A DNA stretch of 42,687 nucleotides from Streptomyces himastatinicus ATCC 53653 (GCF_000158915.1 NZ_GG657754.1:9693032-9735718); one strand, 5' to 3'. Shown: positions 24,953 through 33,954, numbered from the stretch's first letter. Made by a program: numbers and translations. The notes: generated by a model not told the origin, from the sequence alone.

Positions 24953-25828
24953 TCACAGCTCCTTGCGGATCTCGCCGAGCAGGGCCTCGGTCTTCTGGGC
25001 GGGCCCCGACTGGGCGCTCACCCGGTCCAGTGCCTCGCGGTACACCACCACGTCGTCCGCCTTGTCCAGATAGACCGCCCCGATCAGCCCGCCCAGGTAG
25101 ACGATGTCAGGCAACTCGGAGGCCCGGAACCGGAAGACATGGAACGCGCCTGCCGTCATCGCCGGATGCGGGCCGTTGCCGAACGGCATGATCTGGAGCG
25201 TCACATGCGGCAGCGCGTTCACCGCGATGAGGTGGTCGATCTGGGCGCGCATCACGGCCGCGCCCCCGACCGGCCACCGCAGCACGGTCTCGTCCATCAC
25301 GACCCACAGCCGGGGCGGGGACTCGCGGGACAGCAGTTCCTGGCGCCGCATGCGCAGCGCGATCCGGCGCTCGGTGGCCTCGGCGGGGACATGCGGATTG
25401 CCCGCGCTCAGCAGGGCGCGGGCGTAGTCCTCGGTCTGGAGCAGGCCGTGGACGAACTGCGGCTCGTACGCGCGGATCTGGAGCGCCGCCTGTTCCAGGC
25501 TCAGATACGCGGCGAACCAGTCCGGCATCACATCGCGGTAGACGTGCCACCAGCCGCGCTTGTTGGCCTCGCGGACCGACTTCAGAAAGGTGTCGATCTC
25601 GTGCTGGTCCGTCACGCCGTACGTCTGGAGCAGCTTTTCGACGTCCGCGAGCCGGAGCCGGGCCACCTTCGCGGCTTCCATCCTGCGGATCGTCGAGTGG
25701 CTGACGCCGATCGCCGCGCCCGCCTCGTCGTAGCTGAGCCCGGTCCGCGTGCGCAGCTCCTCCAGCTGTTTGCCGAGGATCATGCGGAGGACGGAGGGAG
25801 CGCCGCCCCATGCGGATTCCGCCGCCAC
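24953..25828 (-). CDS. XRE-family helix-turn-helix regulator with DUF5753 domain
   Basis: A 291-residue regulator of the large WhiJ/Scr1-like actinomycete group. The N-terminal HTH reads LGKQLEELRTRTGLSYDEAG then VSHSTIRRMEAAK. The remaining ~200 residues are DUF5753 (GWWHVYRDVMPDWFAAYLSL, EPQFVHGLLQTEDYARALL, LPHVTLQIMPFG). GTG 25828 is preferred because of the GGAGGCAGGGAG upstream; the open frame reaches 25855. Such regulators usually pair with a small DUF397 protein that acts as antagonist, and none is present here; a SAM methyltransferase gene follows instead. A candidate -10, TAGGAT (complement of 25897-25902), and an AT-rich repeat cluster lie upstream and may mediate autoregulation. 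Confidence 0.9.
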   Translation of the reverse strand: MAAESAWGGAPSVLRMILGKQLEELRTRTGLSYDEAGAAIGVSHSTIRRMEAAKVARLRLADVEKLLQTYGVTDQHEIDTFLKSVREANKRGWWHVYRDVMPDWFAAYLSLEQAALQIRAYEPQFVHGLLQTEDYARALLSAGNPHVPAEATERRIALRMRRQELLSRESPPRLWVVMDETVLRWPVGGAAVMRAQIDHLIAVNALPHVTLQIMPFGNGPHPAMTAGAFHVFRFRASELPDIVYLGGLIGAVYLDKADDVVVYREALDRVSAQSGPAQKTEALLGEIRKEL

Positions 25829-25904
25829 TCCCTGCCTCCTCACGCCGCGTTCCACGGTCGCAGTCTGTCACGATCATCAGTTCGCGCCGCATCTGCATCC
25901 TACG

Positions 25905-25937
25905 ACTTGCAAATTTCAAGTTACCTCTTGCAACTCG
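25905..25937. promoter_or_regulatory. AT-rich interlocking inverted repeats, candidate operator of the XRE gene
   Basis: ACTTGCAAATTTCAAGT (25905-25921) is a near-palindrome. It is followed by TTACCTCTTGCAACT, so CAAG/CTTG arms can pair in alternative ways and CTTGCAA occurs twice. The low GC content stands out sharply from the surroundings. It lies in the 317-bp gap between the divergent XRE gene (start 25828) and the gene at 26146. Apart from this I see nothing else in that gap. Confidence 0.5.
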
Positions 25938-26145
25938 TTCATAGCAGATGACACAGTGGACATGCCGTCACCGACTGTGTGACTCCGCGGGAGTTGGCCC
26001 GCGGTACCGGGGGAAACGTCGGACGGGTTTGGACCGCTTCGCGGCCCGGCGACGGCGGAACGTTCGCGTGTGTACGTCGGTAGGCACCGGGCAGTGCAGG
26101 ACCGGCGCTGCCCACAGTGCGCAGGCAGACGAAAGGCGACCGATC

Positions 26146-26616
26146 GTGGTTCCCCCCACCCTCCCCCTGCCTTCGGCTCACATGCCGCGGAAGAAGGCCC
26201 CGCATCCCGCGAGCGGCCCGCCGGGGCTGCCGCGCGGTGCGCGCCGTGGACGGCTGACGCTCCCCGCGGGGCTGTCCGCCGGGCTGGGCTACGACGCGGT
26301 CGGGATGTCCGCGGACCACGGGAAGCGGGTCATGGACCGGCTGCCCCGTATCGGCTGTGTCTTCGCCTGCGATGAGCACTGGTGGTGGATCGTGCCCGCC
26401 GGATCGCACATCGGGCTGGTGTGGCCCGCCGTCACCAGCTATGCGGTCGGGGCGTACGTGGGTTCGCCGAGCGGTCCGCGCACCGCCAGGACGTCCCGTA
26501 ACCCCCGCCTCATCCACCGTCCCGAGGGCGACTCCCCGTACACGCCGCCGATCCCGCTGTATTTCATGGCCTGTCACATCGCCGGTGTCATGCCGTGCTG
26601 GTCGGTCACCGAGTAG
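26146..26616 (+). CDS. Conserved hypothetical protein
   Basis: A 156-residue protein that I recognise only as a Streptomyces-type conserved protein of unknown function. It starts with a Pro/Arg/Lys-rich stretch (MPRKKAPHPASGPPGLPRGA). A compact domain follows: GYDAVGMSADHGKRVMDRLP, then GCVFACDEHWWWIVPAGSHI and GLVWPAVTSYAVGAYVG. The three consecutive tryptophans and nearby Cys/His are unusual and may form a binding pocket. No signal peptide or membrane helix. GTG 26146 is chosen because of the AAAGG upstream; the open frame extends back to 25948 into the regulatory gap. Its 3' end lies 1 nt from the convergent binding-protein gene. Confidence 0.6.
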   Translation: MVPPTLPLPSAHMPRKKAPHPASGPPGLPRGARRGRLTLPAGLSAGLGYDAVGMSADHGKRVMDRLPRIGCVFACDEHWWWIVPAGSHIGLVWPAVTSYAVGAYVGSPSGPRTARTSRNPRLIHRPEGDSPYTPPIPLYFMACHIAGVMPCWSVTE

Positions 26617-26617
26617 G

Positions 26618-27982
26618 TCACCGGCCTCCGGTGCGGTAGTCCGCCACCGCGTCCTGGGCGAGCTTCTGGGAGATCTGGAGCGCCGTGCGCACCGACTTCT
26701 TTCCGGCGATGGCCGCGCTGATCTGTGCGGACACCTTGGTGCCGAGATCGGCGAACTGCGGGATGCCGACGAATGAGATGCCCTGGTAGGGGCGCGGGCC
26801 GACGCCCGGGTTCTTGGGGTCGGCGGAGTTCTTCACCGCCGCGTACTCCTGCCGGTACCAAGCGGCCGCCGCGCGCTGGTAGTTGGGGTTGGAGTAGAGG
26901 GACTGCCGGCTGCCCGCCGGGGCCTCGTTCCAGCCGAGCGTGTCGCCGATCTGTTCCTGGTACTGCTTGGAGGAGGCCCAGGAGATGAACTTCCAGGCGG
27001 CGTCCTTCTTCTTGGAGGCGTTCTCGATGCCCCAGGCCCAGGTCCACAGCCACCCGGCCCGGCGGGTCTCCTCGTGCGGGGCGGGGACGTAGCCGACCTT
27101 GCCCTTGACCGTGGAGCCGTCGGCCTCGATCGACGTGGCGAGCGAGCTGGCGTCGTACATCATGGCGCATTTGCCCTGGCTGAAGTCGGCGAGGATTTCG
27201 AGGACTCCGCTGCGCGCGGCACCGGGCTCGCCGTACTTGCGCACCAGGTCGACATAGAACTGAATCGCCTTGGTGAACTCCGGCGAGGTGAGCTTGGCGT
27301 TCCACTGCATGTCGTACCAGGTGCCGCCGAAGGTGTTGACCACGGTGTTGATGGGGGCGAGGTTCTGGCCCCAGCCGGGCAGACCGCGCAGGCAGATGCC
27401 GCTCGCGCCGTCGGTGCCGTCGATCTTCGCCGCCAGCGAGGCGACCTGCCTCCAGGTCGGATCGCGCGGCATGGTCAGCCCGGTCTTGCGGAAGAGGTCC
27501 TTGCGGTACATCAGGAAGGATCCCTCGCCGTAGAAGGGCTCGGCGTAGATCTTGCCGTCGGCGCCGGTCACGGCCCTGTTCAGGCTGGGGAAGATGTCCT
27601 TCTGGTCGAAGGCCCGGTCCGCCTTCGCATAGGAATCCAGCGGGGCGAGCCAGTGGTTCCTGGAGTAGATCGGCACCTCGTACGAGCTCACGCTCGCCAC
27701 GTCGTACGTTCCGTCCTGCCGCGCGAACTCCCTGTTCATCCGCTCCCGTGCCTCGTTCTCCGGAAGCAGGGTGTAGTCGACGGTGATGCCGGTCCGCGAG
27801 GTGAAGTACTTCTTCGTGTACTGCTTCAGGGTCACCATCTGGGGATTTTTGACGGCGAGCACGCGGATGCTCTCCTTCCCCTCGCGGGAGGACCGCACGC
27901 CGGTGCCCTGGCAGCCGGAGACCACCAGAGCCGCGGCAAGCGCGGCCGCCGTGGCCGCGCGGATGAGGAGAAGACGTTTCAT
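26618..27982 (-). CDS. Sugar-binding lipoprotein of an ABC transporter (MalE/SmoE-like)
   Basis: A 454-residue extracellular solute-binding protein of the SBP_bac_1 type. The N-terminus MKRLLLIRAATAAALAAALV is a lipoprotein signal ending in the lipobox VSGC, so it is anchored to the outer face of the membrane. Characteristic stretches are TGITVDYTLLPENEARERMN, FARQDGTYDVASVSSYEVPI, GKIYAEPFYGEGSFLMYRKD and KDAAWKFISWASSKQYQEQI, close to sugar-alcohol/mannitol-type binding proteins. These normally serve CUT1 transporters with two permeases (MalF/MalG type). The genes beside it encode a CUT2 transporter with its own binding protein, so this protein has no obvious partner here. It lies 83 nt downstream of the CUT2 permease on the same strand and may be part of that operon. 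Confidence 0.9.
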   Translation of the reverse strand: MKRLLLIRAATAAALAAALVVSGCQGTGVRSSREGKESIRVLAVKNPQMVTLKQYTKKYFTSRTGITVDYTLLPENEARERMNREFARQDGTYDVASVSSYEVPIYSRNHWLAPLDSYAKADRAFDQKDIFPSLNRAVTGADGKIYAEPFYGEGSFLMYRKDLFRKTGLTMPRDPTWRQVASLAAKIDGTDGASGICLRGLPGWGQNLAPINTVVNTFGGTWYDMQWNAKLTSPEFTKAIQFYVDLVRKYGEPGAARSGVLEILADFSQGKCAMMYDASSLATSIEADGSTVKGKVGYVPAPHEETRRAGWLWTWAWGIENASKKKDAAWKFISWASSKQYQEQIGDTLGWNEAPAGSRQSLYSNPNYQRAAAAWYRQEYAAVKNSADPKNPGVGPRPYQGISFVGIPQFADLGTKVSAQISAAIAGKKSVRTALQISQKLAQDAVADYRTGGR

Positions 27983-28065
27983 CGCACTCCGATGGTCATG
28001 GTGAGCGCATCGGATCCTTCCAGAACACCCGGCGAGATGTCCGTCTTGCCCAGTAATGGGAAGCT

Positions 28066-29346
28066 CTAGTGCAGCATAGCGCCACGCCCGGACCGTGACG
28101 ACCGTCGGATGGAGCCGCGCGCCCGCGCGGCGGCTCGCCGGGTGAGCGAGTCCGCTGCCACGGCGGCCAGCAGCACCCCGCCGGTGACCATGAACTGCAC
28201 GGCGTCCTGGATACCCAGCAGCGCCATGCCCGAGGCGATCGACTGGATGACCAGCGCACCGAGCAGCGCCGACCAGGCCGAGCCGCGCCCGCCGAACATG
28301 CTGGTCCCGCCGATCACCGCCGCGGCCACCGCGTTGATCAGCAGCATGCCGGAGCCCGCCGCGCGGGCCGTCGTGGGGCTCGCCGACGTCAGGCCCGAGG
28401 CCACGAACAGACCGCCGACCGCCGCCAGCGTCCCCGACACCATGAACATCGCGATCCGCACCCGCGCCACGTCCACCCCGGCCCGGCGGGCCGCCTCGAT
28501 CCCGCCGCCCACCGCGAACACCTTCCGCCCCGAGCGGGTGCGGCGCAGCACCAGATCCGAGCCGATGACGACGGCCAGGAAGATCAGCAGGGCGAGCGGC
28601 ACGCCCTGGAACAGGGTGAGCACATGGGCGGTGGCGAACGTGAGCACCGCCAGGAGACCCGTGCGCACCCCGATCTCGGCCAGCGGCCGGTACGGCATCC
28701 CGGCGTCCCGGCGCCGCCGCCGTGACCGCCGCGCGGCCAGGAAGTACCCGGCCGTGCCCACCGCGGCCAGCCCGTACGCGATGATGCCGCCACTGAAGTA
28801 GAGACTGGTCAGCGCGGCGACCAGACCACCCTCATCGATGTTGATCGTGCCGCTCGCGCCCAGCAGGTAGAGGGTCAGCCCGTTCCAGGCCAGCAGCCCC
28901 GCGAGCGTCACCACGAACGCGGGCACCCCGACCCGGGCGAAGAAGAACCCGTGCACGGCGCCCACGGCCGTCCCCGCGACCACCGCCACGATGATGGCGA
29001 GCCACTCCGGCATGCCGAGGTACACGTTCAGCACGGCGAACGCGGCGCCCGCAAGACCGCTGACCGAGCCCACCGACAGGTCGATCTCGCCGATCAGCAG
29101 CACGAACACGATGCCCACCGCCACCAGACCGGTGGCGGCGATGTCCACGCTGAGGTCGGACAGATTGCGCGGCGAGAGGAAGTTGGCGTTCAGGCCCTGG
29201 AAGACCAGCCAGATCACGATCAGACCGAGGATCACCAGGAGCGGACCGCGCTCACCGACCCGCAGCCCGCGCCGGGCCGCCTCGCCACCGCGCAGCCGGT
29301 GCCGCACCGCGTCGGCGTACCCCCGGATGCTCTGTCCTACGGCCAT
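28066..29346 (-). CDS. CUT2 sugar ABC transporter permease (XylH-like)
   Basis: A 426-residue membrane permease of the ribose/xylose type. The family signature LIGEIDLSVGSVSGLAGAAF is clear, as are VPAFVVTLAGLLAWNGLTLY and FGGRGSAWSALLGALVIQS near the C-terminus. About ten hydrophobic helices surround a basic loop RRSRRRRRDAG around residue 210, an insertion common in actinomycete XylH-like proteins. Its start overlaps the end of the ATPase gene by 10 nt, showing translational coupling. Together with the ATPase and the binding protein upstream it completes a CUT2 importer for a monosaccharide; xylose is the best guess from family resemblance. Confidence 0.9.
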   Translation of the reverse strand: MAVGQSIRGYADAVRHRLRGGEAARRGLRVGERGPLLVILGLIVIWLVFQGLNANFLSPRNLSDLSVDIAATGLVAVGIVFVLLIGEIDLSVGSVSGLAGAAFAVLNVYLGMPEWLAIIVAVVAGTAVGAVHGFFFARVGVPAFVVTLAGLLAWNGLTLYLLGASGTINIDEGGLVAALTSLYFSGGIIAYGLAAVGTAGYFLAARRSRRRRRDAGMPYRPLAEIGVRTGLLAVLTFATAHVLTLFQGVPLALLIFLAVVIGSDLVLRRTRSGRKVFAVGGGIEAARRAGVDVARVRIAMFMVSGTLAAVGGLFVASGLTSASPTTARAAGSGMLLINAVAAAVIGGTSMFGGRGSAWSALLGALVIQSIASGMALLGIQDAVQFMVTGGVLLAAVAADSLTRRAAARARGSIRRSSRSGRGAMLH

Positions 29347-30116
29347 GCCCCCTCCTCACCCGTCGTGCGGTGGGCCACGGCGTTGTCGGCGGCGCCGGTG
29401 ATGGAGGAGATGATGCGTTCCTGGGTGGTGGTGGGCACCTCGAAGAGCCCGTTGTTACGGCCCAGACGCAGCACCGCCACCCGGTCCGCCACGGCCTTGA
29501 TGTCCCCCATGTTGTGACTGATGAGGAGCACCCCGAGACCGCGGTCGCGCAGCTCCTCGATGAGGTCCAGGAGCTGGCTGGTCTGCTCGACGCCCAGGGC
29601 GGCGGTGGGCTCGTCGAGCAGCAGGACCTTGGGCGCGCCCAGCAGTGAGCGGGAGATCGCGACGGCCTGCCGCTGGCCGCCCGACAGGATGGCCACGGGC
29701 GCCCGCACATCGGGGATGCGGATGGACAGCGTGTGCATCAGTTCGCGGGCGCGCCGCTCCATCTCCACCTCGTCGAGGATCCCGGCGCGGTGCACCTCGC
29801 GGCCGAGGAAGAGATTGCCGACGACATCGAGGCTCTCGCACATCGCGAGGTCCTGGTAGACGGCCGCGATGCCCAGGGCCTGCGCGTCGTGCGGCCGTCT
29901 GATCTGGACGGTGTGGCCCTCCCACTCGATGACGCCCTGATCGGCGGGTCCCACCCCGGCGATCACCTTGACCAGGGTGGACTTGCCGGCGCCGTTGTCG
30001 CCCACCAGGGCGACCACCTCACCGGCCCGGATCTGGAGGTCGACATCGACCAGCGCCTGGACGCCGCCGAAGCGCTTGGAGACGCCGCGCAGCGTCAGCA
30101 GGGGAGGGGCGGCCAC
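29337..30116 (-). CDS. CUT2 sugar ABC transporter ATP-binding protein (XylG-like, single domain)
   Basis: A 259-residue ATPase with Walker A GDNGAGKST, signature LSGGQRQAV, Walker B VLLLDEPTAALG and the switch histidine in LLISHNMGD. Many CUT2 ATPases (RbsA, XylG of enterobacteria) are double-domain and about twice as long; this is the single-domain form frequent in actinomycetes, so it should work as a homodimer. The GTG start at 30116 has a GGAGG ribosome site about 8 nt upstream. It lies 15 nt after the binding-protein gene and overlaps the permease gene by 10 nt. Confidence 0.92.
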   Translation of the reverse strand: MAAPPLLTLRGVSKRFGGVQALVDVDLQIRAGEVVALVGDNGAGKSTLVKVIAGVGPADQGVIEWEGHTVQIRRPHDAQALGIAAVYQDLAMCESLDVVGNLFLGREVHRAGILDEVEMERRARELMHTLSIRIPDVRAPVAILSGGQRQAVAISRSLLGAPKVLLLDEPTAALGVEQTSQLLDLIEELRDRGLGVLLISHNMGDIKAVADRVAVLRLGRNNGLFEVPTTTQERIISSITGAADNAVAHRTTGEEGAWP

Positions 30117-30131
30117 GGAACATCACCTCCG

Positions 30132-31220
30132 TCAGCGGGTGAGACCGGCCTTGTCGCAGGCGGGCCGGAGCTTGGGTGTGCAGATCTCCCCGATCGTGTA
30201 CACACCGTCCTTGACCAGGGTCTTCCTGATGCTGCCGACCGTCACGGCGACCGGGGTGAGCAGGGAGGCCGGGATGTTCTCGGTGGTGGTGTTGTCGACC
30301 GTCGTATGGGCGATCGAGCGCAGGCTATGGCCCCGCCCCAGGGCGACGGCCATGGCGGCGACGGCGTGCGCCTCGGCCTTGAAGGGCTTGTAGACGGTCA
30401 TGTACTGGTCGCCGCTGACGATGCGCTGCACGGCGTCGAGATCGGCGTCCTGGCCGGTGACCGGCGGCACCGGCCTGATCCGCGCGGACTTCAGCGCCGA
30501 GATGGCACCGGAGGCGACGGTGTCGTTGACCGCCAGGACACCGCCGATACGGTGCGGGCCCAGCGCGGTGATGGCGGCCTGCATATTGGCGTACGCGTTG
30601 TCCGGCCGGTACTCGATCACGTCGTACGACTTGCCGATCCGCACCTTGTCCTTCAGGACGGACATCGCGCCCTTCTTGAACCAGGCGGCGTTGGGGCTGC
30701 TCGGATCGCCGTTCATCATGACGATCTGGCGGCCGTCCCCCTTGGCCCGCATCGCGTCCAGGAGCGCCCTGGCCTGGAGCCTGCCGACCTGTCCGCCGTT
30801 GAACGAGGCATAGCCCGAGATCGGGCCCTCGGCGAGCCGGTCGTAGGCGATGACCGGGATGCCCGCCTTGTGTGCCGCCTGCACCGAGGAACGCAGCGCC
30901 TTGGCGTCGACGGCGTCGAGGATCAGCGCCCCCACCCCTCGGGTGATCATGGAGTGCATCTGCCGCTGCTGACTCGCCACGTCGTCCCCGGCGTTGGCGT
31001 GGTCCACGGTGCAGCCCGGGCACAGCTCCTTCACCCGCTTCTCGATCATCGGCCGGTCGGAGTTCTCGTACCGGGTGATCTGCTGGCTCGGCAGCAGCAG
31101 GCCGATGGTGAAGGCGTTCCCGTCCTGCTCCCCGCCGTTGCTTCCGCAGCTCGCCAGGGACACGGCCAGCAGCCCCGCGGCCACGGCGGCGACGGCGCTG
31201 CGCGTACGGGACCTCCTCAT
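30132..31220 (-). CDS. CUT2 sugar ABC transporter substrate-binding lipoprotein (XylF-like)
   Basis: A 362-residue periplasmic-binding-protein-1-type lipoprotein. The signal MRRSRTRSAVAAVAAGLLAV ends in the lipobox LASC. Mature-part hallmarks are TIGLLLPSQQITRYENSDRP, DVASQQRQMHSMITRGVGAL, AGIPVIAYDRL and PPVTGQDADLDAVQRIVSGD, which closely resemble xylose-binding XylF. The ATG at 31220 lies one base after the stop of the SpoIIE-type phosphatase gene, so translation must be coupled to it; the longer frame upstream is only overlap with the phosphatase gene. The ATPase and permease genes follow directly. It delivers a monosaccharide, probably xylose or a similar pentose, to the permease. Confidence 0.9.
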   Translation of the reverse strand: MRRSRTRSAVAAVAAGLLAVSLASCGSNGGEQDGNAFTIGLLLPSQQITRYENSDRPMIEKRVKELCPGCTVDHANAGDDVASQQRQMHSMITRGVGALILDAVDAKALRSSVQAAHKAGIPVIAYDRLAEGPISGYASFNGGQVGRLQARALLDAMRAKGDGRQIVMMNGDPSSPNAAWFKKGAMSVLKDKVRIGKSYDVIEYRPDNAYANMQAAITALGPHRIGGVLAVNDTVASGAISALKSARIRPVPPVTGQDADLDAVQRIVSGDQYMTVYKPFKAEAHAVAAMAVALGRGHSLRSIAHTTVDNTTTENIPASLLTPVAVTVGSIRKTLVKDGVYTIGEICTPKLRPACDKAGLTR

Positions 31221-31221
31221 G

Positions 31222-33732
31222 TCACCCACCCCCTTGCCGGACGCGGGGCCCGGGCTCGGTGTCGCCGGGCCCGGCGTTCCCGGGCTCACGGCCGGGTACG
31301 ACGATCTCGCTCCACACCTGCTTGCCACCGGCGGCCGGTACGGAGCCCCAGGACGCCGACATCGCCTCGACCAGCAGCAGCCCTCGGCCACCGGTCGCCT
31401 CCCAGTCCGTGACCACCGGCTTGGCGGGCGCGCGGGGAGAGGAGTCGGTCACCGCGACGCGCAGCCGGTCCACGGCGTACGTGAGGTCGAGGCGGACCGT
31501 GCCATGTGTGTGCATCAGCGCGTTGGTGACCAGTTCGGAGACGACCAGCAGCGTGGTGTCGCCCTGGTCCGCCAGGCCCCACGAGCGCAGCGTGCGCGCG
31601 GTGAAACGGCGGGCGTGCATCACCGCGTCCGGCAGCCGCCACACCAGCCAGCCCGCCCGGATGGGCCGGACCCGCATGCCGTCGTACCGCAGGAGCAGCA
31701 GTGCCACGTCGTCGTCCCGCCGGTCGGCCACCCCGAGCAGCGCGTCCGCCATCCGGCCGAGATCCGCGGGGGCGGCGGCGAGCGCGCGACGCATCCGGCG
31801 CATGCCCTCGTCCAGGTGCAGCGTCGAGGACTCGACCAGGCCGTCCGTGAGCAGCGCGAGGACCGTGCCCGGGGCCAGCGGCTCCGCCGTCATGGGGTAC
31901 TCCGCGTCCGCCACGACCCCCAGCGGCAGCCCGCCCTCGACCACCACCTCCTCGGTGGTGCCGTCCGGGCGGCGCACCAGCGGCGCCAGATGCCCGGCCC
32001 GGACGAACCAGGCGTTGCCCTCCTCCATGTCCAGCTCGACATACGCGCAGGTGGCGAACAGATCCGCCTCCATGCCCACGAGCAGCCGGTTGGCGTGGGA
32101 CACCACCACATCCGGCGGATGCCCCTCCACGGCGTACGCACGGACCGCCGTCCGCATCTGACCCATGATCGTCGCGGCGGCGGCGCTGTGCCCCTGCACA
32201 TCGCCGATGACCAGCGCCACCCGGCTCTCGGACAGCGCGATCACGTCGTACCAGTCGCCACCCACCTGGAGTCCCCGCATCGCGGGCAGATAGCGGGCCA
32301 CCGCCACCCCGCCGGGCAGCGGCGGCAGGCTGCGCGGCAGCAGGGAGCGCTGGAGCATGGTGGCCAGCTCCTGCTCGGCGTCGTAGGCGTGCGCCCGCAT
32401 CAGGGTCTGGCCGACCAGCCCCGCGGTCACCGTGAGCAGCGACCGCTCCTCCGGGCCGAACGGATGCGGCGCGTCCCAGCCGATCAGACACACCCCCGCC
32501 ACCTGTCCGTGGGCCGGGAGCGGCAGCACCGCCAGCCCCCCGGGACCGATGCCCGAGAGCCCCGGCTCCAGCTCCGCCCCCGCGGGCCACAGCCGCGGAC
32601 GGCCCTCCCGCAGCGCGGCCCGCAGGCTCGGCAGGGCGTGCAGGGACGCGTCGGGCCACTCGGAATGCCACTCCGAACGCCACAGCTCCGGCCATGCGTC
32701 GGCCTGCGGCGGATCGAGTCCCACCACCACCAGCCGGTCCGCCTGAAGCTCAGCGAGCGCCACCCGGTCCGCCCCCAGCGGCTCGCCCAGGGCGGCGACC
32801 ACCACCCGGCTCACGTCCCGGACCGTCATGGCGTCGTCCAGCGCCGTCGTCAGCCACTGCACCCTGGACACGTCGTCGGCGCGCGGGCGCAGCGCGGCGG
32901 CGCTGGTGACCACGCCCACGACGCGCTCCGGGCGGCCCGTCGCATCGGTCCCCACCCGGCAGCTCAGCCGGAGCCAGCGCACCTCGCCGGTCGAACGGCG
33001 GACCCGGAACTCCAGCTCGCGGTCCCCGGCCACCTGCGCGGACGGCTCGACGACCGACAGCAGCGCGGGCAGATCCTCCGGCACGGTGCGCGCGAGCAGT
33101 GTGTCCGCCCTGCCGTCGAAGTCGTCCGGGTCGGTACCGACCAGGTCGAGCAGGGTCGCGTCCGCCTCGATCCGGCCGGTGCCGGGCAGCAGGACGAACG
33201 ATCCGACGCGCAGACTCCGCAGCGCGGGACCCAGCAGCTTGGACGTCCCGGTGCCGTTCGCCGGGCGGGACGCACCGGCCGCCCGGAGCCGGGTGGCGAT
33301 GGCGTCGGCGTAGCGCAGCAGAAAGCCCCGCTGCTCCACCTCGAAGCCGTCCGCGGCGCTGCCCACGATCAGCAGACAGCCCAGCCGGCTGCCCTCGTCC
33401 CCGAGCGGCAGCACGCCCAGCGAGGCGCCGGGCCACCGCCCGGTCGCCCCGTCCCGCTGGTACGCGGCGATGCCCTCGGAGTCCAGCCACAGGGGGCGGC
33501 CGGTGCACAGGGCGTCGGCGGCGGGGGAGCGGTCGGACAGCGCGTAGTGCTCCGGCAGCGCATGCGGAGCGGCGGTGGCCCCGGCCGCCTTCGCGGTCTC
33601 GACCAGCCGCAGGCCGTCGCTCCCCTCGCCCAGTAGATAGACGGCCGCCAGCGAGACCCCGGCGAACGCCAGAACCCGCTCCCTCCCGGTGGGTTCCGGC
33701 GCCGGGGACATCGGACCGGCTGCATGGGGCAT
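31222..33732 (-). CDS. SpoIIE-type PP2C phosphatase with sensor and anti-sigma-kinase-like domains
   Basis: A large (836-residue) multidomain regulator. In order: an N-terminal GAF-like domain (LPEHYALSDRSPAADALCTG region), a PAS-like domain (about 200-310: TGRIEADATLLDLVGTDPDD, with RRSTGEVRWLRLSC), a second GAF domain (about 320-470), the PP2C/SpoIIE phosphatase, and a C-terminal HATPase_c_2 domain. The phosphatase has GLQVGGDWYDV, VIGDVQGHSAAAATIMG and LLTDGLVES, with DDVALLLLR as the last metal site. The ATPase has VSELVTNALMHTHG and GGRGLLLVEAMSASWG. Such proteins control sigma factors through anti-anti-sigma phosphorylation in Streptomyces. There is no membrane segment. ATG 33732 is the likely start. 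Unusually, the gene runs straight into a sugar-binding-protein gene, so it may belong to a sugar-transport operon. Confidence 0.9.
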   Translation of the reverse strand: MPHAAGPMSPAPEPTGRERVLAFAGVSLAAVYLLGEGSDGLRLVETAKAAGATAAPHALPEHYALSDRSPAADALCTGRPLWLDSEGIAAYQRDGATGRWPGASLGVLPLGDEGSRLGCLLIVGSAADGFEVEQRGFLLRYADAIATRLRAAGASRPANGTGTSKLLGPALRSLRVGSFVLLPGTGRIEADATLLDLVGTDPDDFDGRADTLLARTVPEDLPALLSVVEPSAQVAGDRELEFRVRRSTGEVRWLRLSCRVGTDATGRPERVVGVVTSAAALRPRADDVSRVQWLTTALDDAMTVRDVSRVVVAALGEPLGADRVALAELQADRLVVVGLDPPQADAWPELWRSEWHSEWPDASLHALPSLRAALREGRPRLWPAGAELEPGLSGIGPGGLAVLPLPAHGQVAGVCLIGWDAPHPFGPEERSLLTVTAGLVGQTLMRAHAYDAEQELATMLQRSLLPRSLPPLPGGVAVARYLPAMRGLQVGGDWYDVIALSESRVALVIGDVQGHSAAAATIMGQMRTAVRAYAVEGHPPDVVVSHANRLLVGMEADLFATCAYVELDMEEGNAWFVRAGHLAPLVRRPDGTTEEVVVEGGLPLGVVADAEYPMTAEPLAPGTVLALLTDGLVESSTLHLDEGMRRMRRALAAAPADLGRMADALLGVADRRDDDVALLLLRYDGMRVRPIRAGWLVWRLPDAVMHARRFTARTLRSWGLADQGDTTLLVVSELVTNALMHTHGTVRLDLTYAVDRLRVAVTDSSPRAPAKPVVTDWEATGGRGLLLVEAMSASWGSVPAAGGKQVWSEIVVPGREPGNAGPGDTEPGPRVRQGGG

Positions 33733-33954
33733 GTTCCCGTCTGCCTCCCCTCCGTGCCGCAGGTACGGGCAGGTGGAAGTCCCCGGAACACGGGCGGCGG
33801 GGGCAGGGGTGCCGCATCCGGCGAGGCCGGACCGCGCCGCCCAGGAGTGGCAGGGCACCCACCCACCAGAATGTCACAGCTCAGGGAAGCCGCAGGGCGG
33901 ACCGGGGCCGGGTGCGTCGGCCGCGGGTCGACTGCCGGGTCGATGACGGGTCGA

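Noticed and set aside
30994..33636. 880-residue plus-strand open frame over the phosphatase gene
   Set aside because: Arg/Gln/His/Pro-rich shadow with no domain; the opposite strand carries complete PP2C and ATPase motifs.
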